This document shows positions 61,045 to 64,000 of a stretch of 64,000 nucleotides of DNA, one piece after another. Positions within the stretch are counted from its first letter, which is position 1; every line of letters begins with the position of its first letter. The translations under genes were made by a program, and so were the position numbers. Source of the stretch: Bradyrhizobium sp. U87765 SZCCT0048 (GTDB lineage Bacteria; Pseudomonadota; Alphaproteobacteria; Rhizobiales; Xanthobacteraceae); the NCBI RefSeq assembly GCF_018131225.1, contig NZ_JAFCMM010000001.1, positions 806,001 to 870,000 of the forward strand. Reading direction: 5' to 3'. Under the pieces are notes generated by a model. That model saw only the letters and a program-made list of their open reading frames with translations, was not told the DNA's origin and ran no database searches.

Positions 61045-62796
61045 CTATTCGTCGTAGGTGACCGAGCCGCGGCTCGCGCGCGTGACGAGACTGTCGTCCG
61101 GCGCCGGCAGGGGCGCAGCGGTGTCGCTGAAGCGGTTGGTAATCGGATAGCGGCGGCCGCGGCCAAAATTCCGTGCAGTGACTTTCACGCCCGGCGCCGC
61201 CTGACGGCGCTTGTACTCGGCGACATTCAAAAGCCGCTCCACCCGCACCACCGTGTCGCGATCGAAGCCGGCGGTGATGATTGCCGCCAGCGGCTCCTCA
61301 CGCTCAATCAGCCGCTCCAGGATGCCATCCAGCACGTCGTAGGGCGGCAGCGTGTCCTGATCGCGCTGATCCTCGCGCAGCTCCGCCGTCGGCGGCCGGG
61401 TGATGATGCGCTCCGGGATCACCACCCCGGCGGGTCCGCGCGCGCCCTCGGGCGTCCAGCGATTGCGCAACTGCGACAGGCGAAAGACCTGCGTCTTGTA
61501 GAGATCCTTGATCGGGTTGAAACCGCCGTTCATGTCGCCATAGAGCGTTGCGTAGCCCACCGACATCTCCGACTTGTTGCCGGTGGTCACCAGCATCGCG
61601 CCGGTCTTGTTGGACAGCGCCATCAGCACCACGCCGCGGGTGCGCGCCTGCAGATTTTCCTCGGTGACGTCGCGGGCCAGCCCCGCGAACGGGACGGCGA
61701 GCACCTGCTCGAACCCTTCCACGGCCGCAGCGATCGGCAGCACGTCGCAGTGAAAGCCGAGCGCAGCCGCGAGCGCCGCGGCATCGTCACGCGAGACCGC
61801 AGCGGTGAAGCGGTACGGCAGCATGACGCCGCGCACGCGATCCGCGCCAAGAGCGTCGACCGCGATTGCCGCGCACAGCGCCGAGTCGATGCCGCCGGAA
61901 ACGCCGAGCAGGATGCCGGGAAAGCCGTTCTTGTCGACGTAGTCGCGCAAGCCGAGCACGCAGGCGGCATAATCGGCCTCATCATCGCCGAGCGGTGGCG
62001 CCACCGGCCCGGCACAGCGCCACGTATCGCCCGAACGCGTCCAGCGCAGCGTGACCAAACTCTCGGCGAATGCCGGCAGCTGCGCCGCGAGCGTGCGGTC
62101 GGCATGCAGCACGAACGAGCCGCCGTCGAACACCAGTTCGTCCTGACCGCCGACCTGGTTGAGATAGACCAGCGGCAGGTCGCTCTCGGTCACCCGCGCC
62201 ACCGCCATCGACAGGCGCATATCGGCCTTGCCGCGGGCATAGGGCGAGCCGTTCGGCACGATCAGGATCTCGGCGCCGGTCTCGGCCAGACACTCGACCA
62301 CGTTCTCGTAGTCGGCGCTCTCCTCCATCCAGGTGTCTTCGCAGATCGGCACCCCGATCCGCACGCCGCGCACCGTCACCGGACCCGAGGCGGGACCGCG
62401 GGCGAACACCCGCTTCTCGTCGAACACGCCATAGTTCGGCAGGTTGGCCTTGAAGCGCAGGGCGGCGATACGCCCGCCGTCGAGCAGCGCACAGGCGTTG
62501 TAGAGCTTGCCATCGTCGACCCAGGGCGTGCCGATCAGCATCGCCGGACCGCCGTCGGCGGTCTCGCGGGCCAGCGCCTCGATTGCCGCGCGGCAGGCGG
62601 CCTGGAAAGCCGGCTTGAGAACGAGGTCTTCCGGCGGATAGCCGGCGATGAACAGTTCGGAGAACACGACGAGATCGGCGCCATCCGCCGCGGCGCGCGC
62701 CCGCGCCTGCCGCGCCCGCGCGGCATTGCCGGCAATGTCGCCGACGACGGGGTTGAGCTGGGCGAGCGCGACGACGAACGAATTCACGGTGGTCAT
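61045..62796 (-). CDS. nadE: glutamine-dependent NAD+ synthase
   Basis: A 583-residue two-domain enzyme. The N-terminal nitrilase-type glutaminase has the triad Glu47 (SELFIAGYPPEDL), Lys116 (RFKANLPNYG) and Cys152 (PICEDTW). The C-terminal NAD synthetase has the PP-loop SGGIDS at 300-305 and the GNKSEMSVGYATLYGDMNGG block. It converts deamido-NAD+ to NAD+ using glutamine-derived ammonia. It is 41 nt after the convergent-free DgkA gene on the same strand. Confidence 0.96.
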   Translation of the reverse strand: MTTVNSFVVALAQLNPVVGDIAGNAARARQARARAAADGADLVVFSELFIAGYPPEDLVLKPAFQAACRAAIEALARETADGGPAMLIGTPWVDDGKLYNACALLDGGRIAALRFKANLPNYGVFDEKRVFARGPASGPVTVRGVRIGVPICEDTWMEESADYENVVECLAETGAEILIVPNGSPYARGKADMRLSMAVARVTESDLPLVYLNQVGGQDELVFDGGSFVLHADRTLAAQLPAFAESLVTLRWTRSGDTWRCAGPVAPPLGDDEADYAACVLGLRDYVDKNGFPGILLGVSGGIDSALCAAIAVDALGADRVRGVMLPYRFTAAVSRDDAAALAAALGFHCDVLPIAAAVEGFEQVLAVPFAGLARDVTEENLQARTRGVVLMALSNKTGAMLVTTGNKSEMSVGYATLYGDMNGGFNPIKDLYKTQVFRLSQLRNRWTPEGARGPAGVVIPERIITRPPTAELREDQRDQDTLPPYDVLDGILERLIEREEPLAAIITAGFDRDTVVRVERLLNVAEYKRRQAAPGVKVTARNFGRGRRYPITNRFSDTAAPLPAPDDSLVTRASRGSVTYDE

Positions 62797-62837
62797 GCCT
62801 CATCCGATCCTGACGTGCCGGACATGCGCGACGCGCG

Positions 62838-63191
62838 TTACAGCACACCGAGGCGTTCGGCGATCGCCACCAGCCAGACGAGACCGGCGATCACCAGGGC
62901 AACGCCGACGGCGGCCGAGCCCATGTCCTTGACCCGCCCGATCTGCGGATCGTGATCCGTGGTCAGGCGGTCGGCGAGCTTCTCGATCGCCGTGTTCAGC
63001 AATTCGACGGTGAGAAGAAGAAGTACCACGGCGATCAATTCGACACGGCGCACCGCCGTCGTGCCGACAAGGAAGGCGAGCGGCAGCGCGATGACCAGCG
63101 CAACCAGTTCTTCCCGGATCGCCTGTTCGGAACGGGTTGCGAAAGTCAACCCGTTCCACGTGTTGATGCTGGCACGCCAGAACCGCAGCAA
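62838..63191 (-). CDS. dgkA: diacylglycerol kinase (DgkA type)
   Basis: A 117-residue trimeric membrane kinase with three hydrophobic segments. The catalytic signature reads ELLNTAIEKLADRL, followed by RVKDMGSAAVGVALVIAG, matching E. coli DgkA. It phosphorylates diacylglycerol released by membrane-derived lipid recycling. The start is TTG 63191 with GGAG 7 nt upstream, 15 nt after the stop of the DAHP synthase gene, so they are probably one transcript. Confidence 0.92.
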   Translation of the reverse strand: MLRFWRASINTWNGLTFATRSEQAIREELVALVIALPLAFLVGTTAVRRVELIAVVLLLLTVELLNTAIEKLADRLTTDHDPQIGRVKDMGSAAVGVALVIAGLVWLVAIAERLGVL

Positions 63192-63206
63192 GTCAGAGCT
63201 CCGGCC

Positions 63207-64000
63207 TCACATGCCCGACGCGGCGGGCAGCGGCTTGATCTTGCCCGCCCGCTCCTGCTTCAGCAGCTCGGCGATCAGGAAGGCCATGTCGATCGACTGC
63301 TCGGCGTTGAGACGCGGATCGCACACCGTGTGGTAGCGGTCGTTGAGATCCTCGTCGGTCAGCGCCCGGGCACCGCCGATGCATTCGGTGACGTCCTTGC
63401 CGGTCATCTCCAGGTGCACACCACCGGCATGCGTGCCTTCCGCCGCATGGATCGCAAAGAACGAGCGCACCTCGGACAGGATGCGGTCGAACGGCCGGGT
63501 CTTGTAGCCGCTGGTCGCGGTGATGGTGTTGCCATGCATCGGATCGCACGACCACACCACCTTGCGCCCCTCGCGCTGTACCGCGCGGATCAGCGCCGGC
63601 AGATGGTCGCCGACCTTGTCGGAGCCGAACCGGGCGATCAGCGTCAGGCGACCGGGCTCGTCCTGCGGGTTGAGGACATCGATCAGCTTGATCAGTTCGT
63701 CCGGCTTGAGAGACGGACCGCACTTGAGGCCGATCGGGTTGTTGATGCCGCGGAAGTACTCGACATGGGCATGGTCGAGCTGCCGCGTACGGTCGCCGAT
63801 CCAGATCATATGGCCGGAGGTGGCGTACCAGTCGCCGGTCGTGGAATCGACGCGGGTCAGCGCCTGCTCGTAGCCGAGCAGCAGTGCCTCATGGCTGGTG
63901 TAGAAGTCCGTGGTACGCAGCTCCGGATGGCTGTCGAATTCCAGGCCGCAGGCGCGCATGAAGTTCAACGCGTCGGTGATGCGATCGGCGAGCTCGGTGT
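63207..64000 (-). CDS. class II 3-deoxy-7-phosphoheptulonate synthase (DAHP synthase), 5' end cut by window
   Basis: First enzyme of the shikimate pathway, joining phosphoenolpyruvate and erythrose 4-phosphate. Only the C-terminal part (about 264 residues) is in the window; the frame stays open to the edge. Visible type II blocks are [67 protein letters not shown] and [23 protein letters not shown], which contain the substrate- and metal-binding residues. It precedes dgkA by 15 nt on the same strand. Confidence 0.95.
   Translation of the reverse strand, partial: TELADRITDALNFMRACGLEFDSHPELRTTDFYTSHEALLLGYEQALTRVDSTTGDWYATSGHMIWIGDRTRQLDHAHVEYFRGINNPIGLKCGPSLKPDELIKLIDVLNPQDEPGRLTLIARFGSDKVGDHLPALIRAVQREGRKVVWSCDPMHGNTITATSGYKTRPFDRILSEVRSFFAIHAAEGTHAGGVHLEMTGKDVTECIGGARALTDEDLNDRYHTVCDPRLNAEQSIDMAFLIAELLKQERAGKIKPLPAASGM

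Overview
The window is about 64 kb of GC-rich chromosomal DNA from an alphaproteobacterium, most likely Rhizobiales, family Nitrobacteraceae (Bradyrhizobium / Rhodopseudomonas / Afipia group). Three things suggest this: the complete acpXL-fabZXL-fabF2XL-fabF1XL-adh2XL-lpxXL cluster that puts a very-long-chain fatty acid on lipid A in rhizobia; palindromic intergenic repeats of a kind I associate with this family; and typical family genes such as a DUF2865 protein and a class II DAHP synthase. No plasmid, phage, transposase, integrase or CRISPR signature was seen.

Layout. 1-6.4 kb is a catabolic-looking module: a peptide-type solute-binding protein, a luciferase-like flavin monooxygenase and an alpha/beta hydrolase on the minus strand, a MarR regulator, a divergent flavin reductase with a perfect 24-bp operator palindrome over its promoter, then a GlcD-type FAD dehydrogenase. 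6.8-11.9 kb is a compact SsuABC/NMT1-type ABC importer operon ending in a short-chain dehydrogenase and a MoaF-family protein. 12-16.3 kb holds a penicillin-acylase-family Ntn hydrolase, a RidA protein and a NiCoT nickel/cobalt transporter.

16.4-32.1 kb is the most unusual part. A 13-kb gene encodes a 4345-residue filamentous-haemagglutinin-type exoprotein. It lies behind a FecR-like anti-sigma factor, an ECF sigma factor and a protein with an STN signalling domain followed by a TonB-like C-terminal domain, all in the same orientation. This resembles a cell-surface signalling (FecIRA) system in which the TonB-dependent receptor is missing, the signalling domain is a separate protein, and the probable target is a giant surface adhesin. 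No TpsB transporter is present. A divergent gene for a secreted protein with two BamE-like repeats lies upstream, followed by tRNA-Gln(CTG).

33.9-37.8 kb has a HerA-like ATPase, an AhpD-like peroxidase-related protein, a ParB-like protein and a small membrane protein. 38.2-43.6 kb is the lipid A very-long-chain fatty acid cluster; one of its two ketosynthases lacks the catalytic Cys and one catalytic His. 44-64 kb is housekeeping: a PotF-like binding protein, an aminotransferase, a rhodanese, Kup, a MotA/MotB pair, phosphatidylethanolamine synthesis (PssA, Psd), an Atm1-type exporter, a LOG protein, a cysS / 37-residue membrane protein / GNAT / citramalate-synthase operon, two secreted proteins, NadE, DgkA and a truncated DAHP synthase.

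All functional calls come from reading motifs and gene order; no database search was possible. Some starts were moved inward from the longest reading frame where a ribosome binding site, start-stop overlap or family length supported it.
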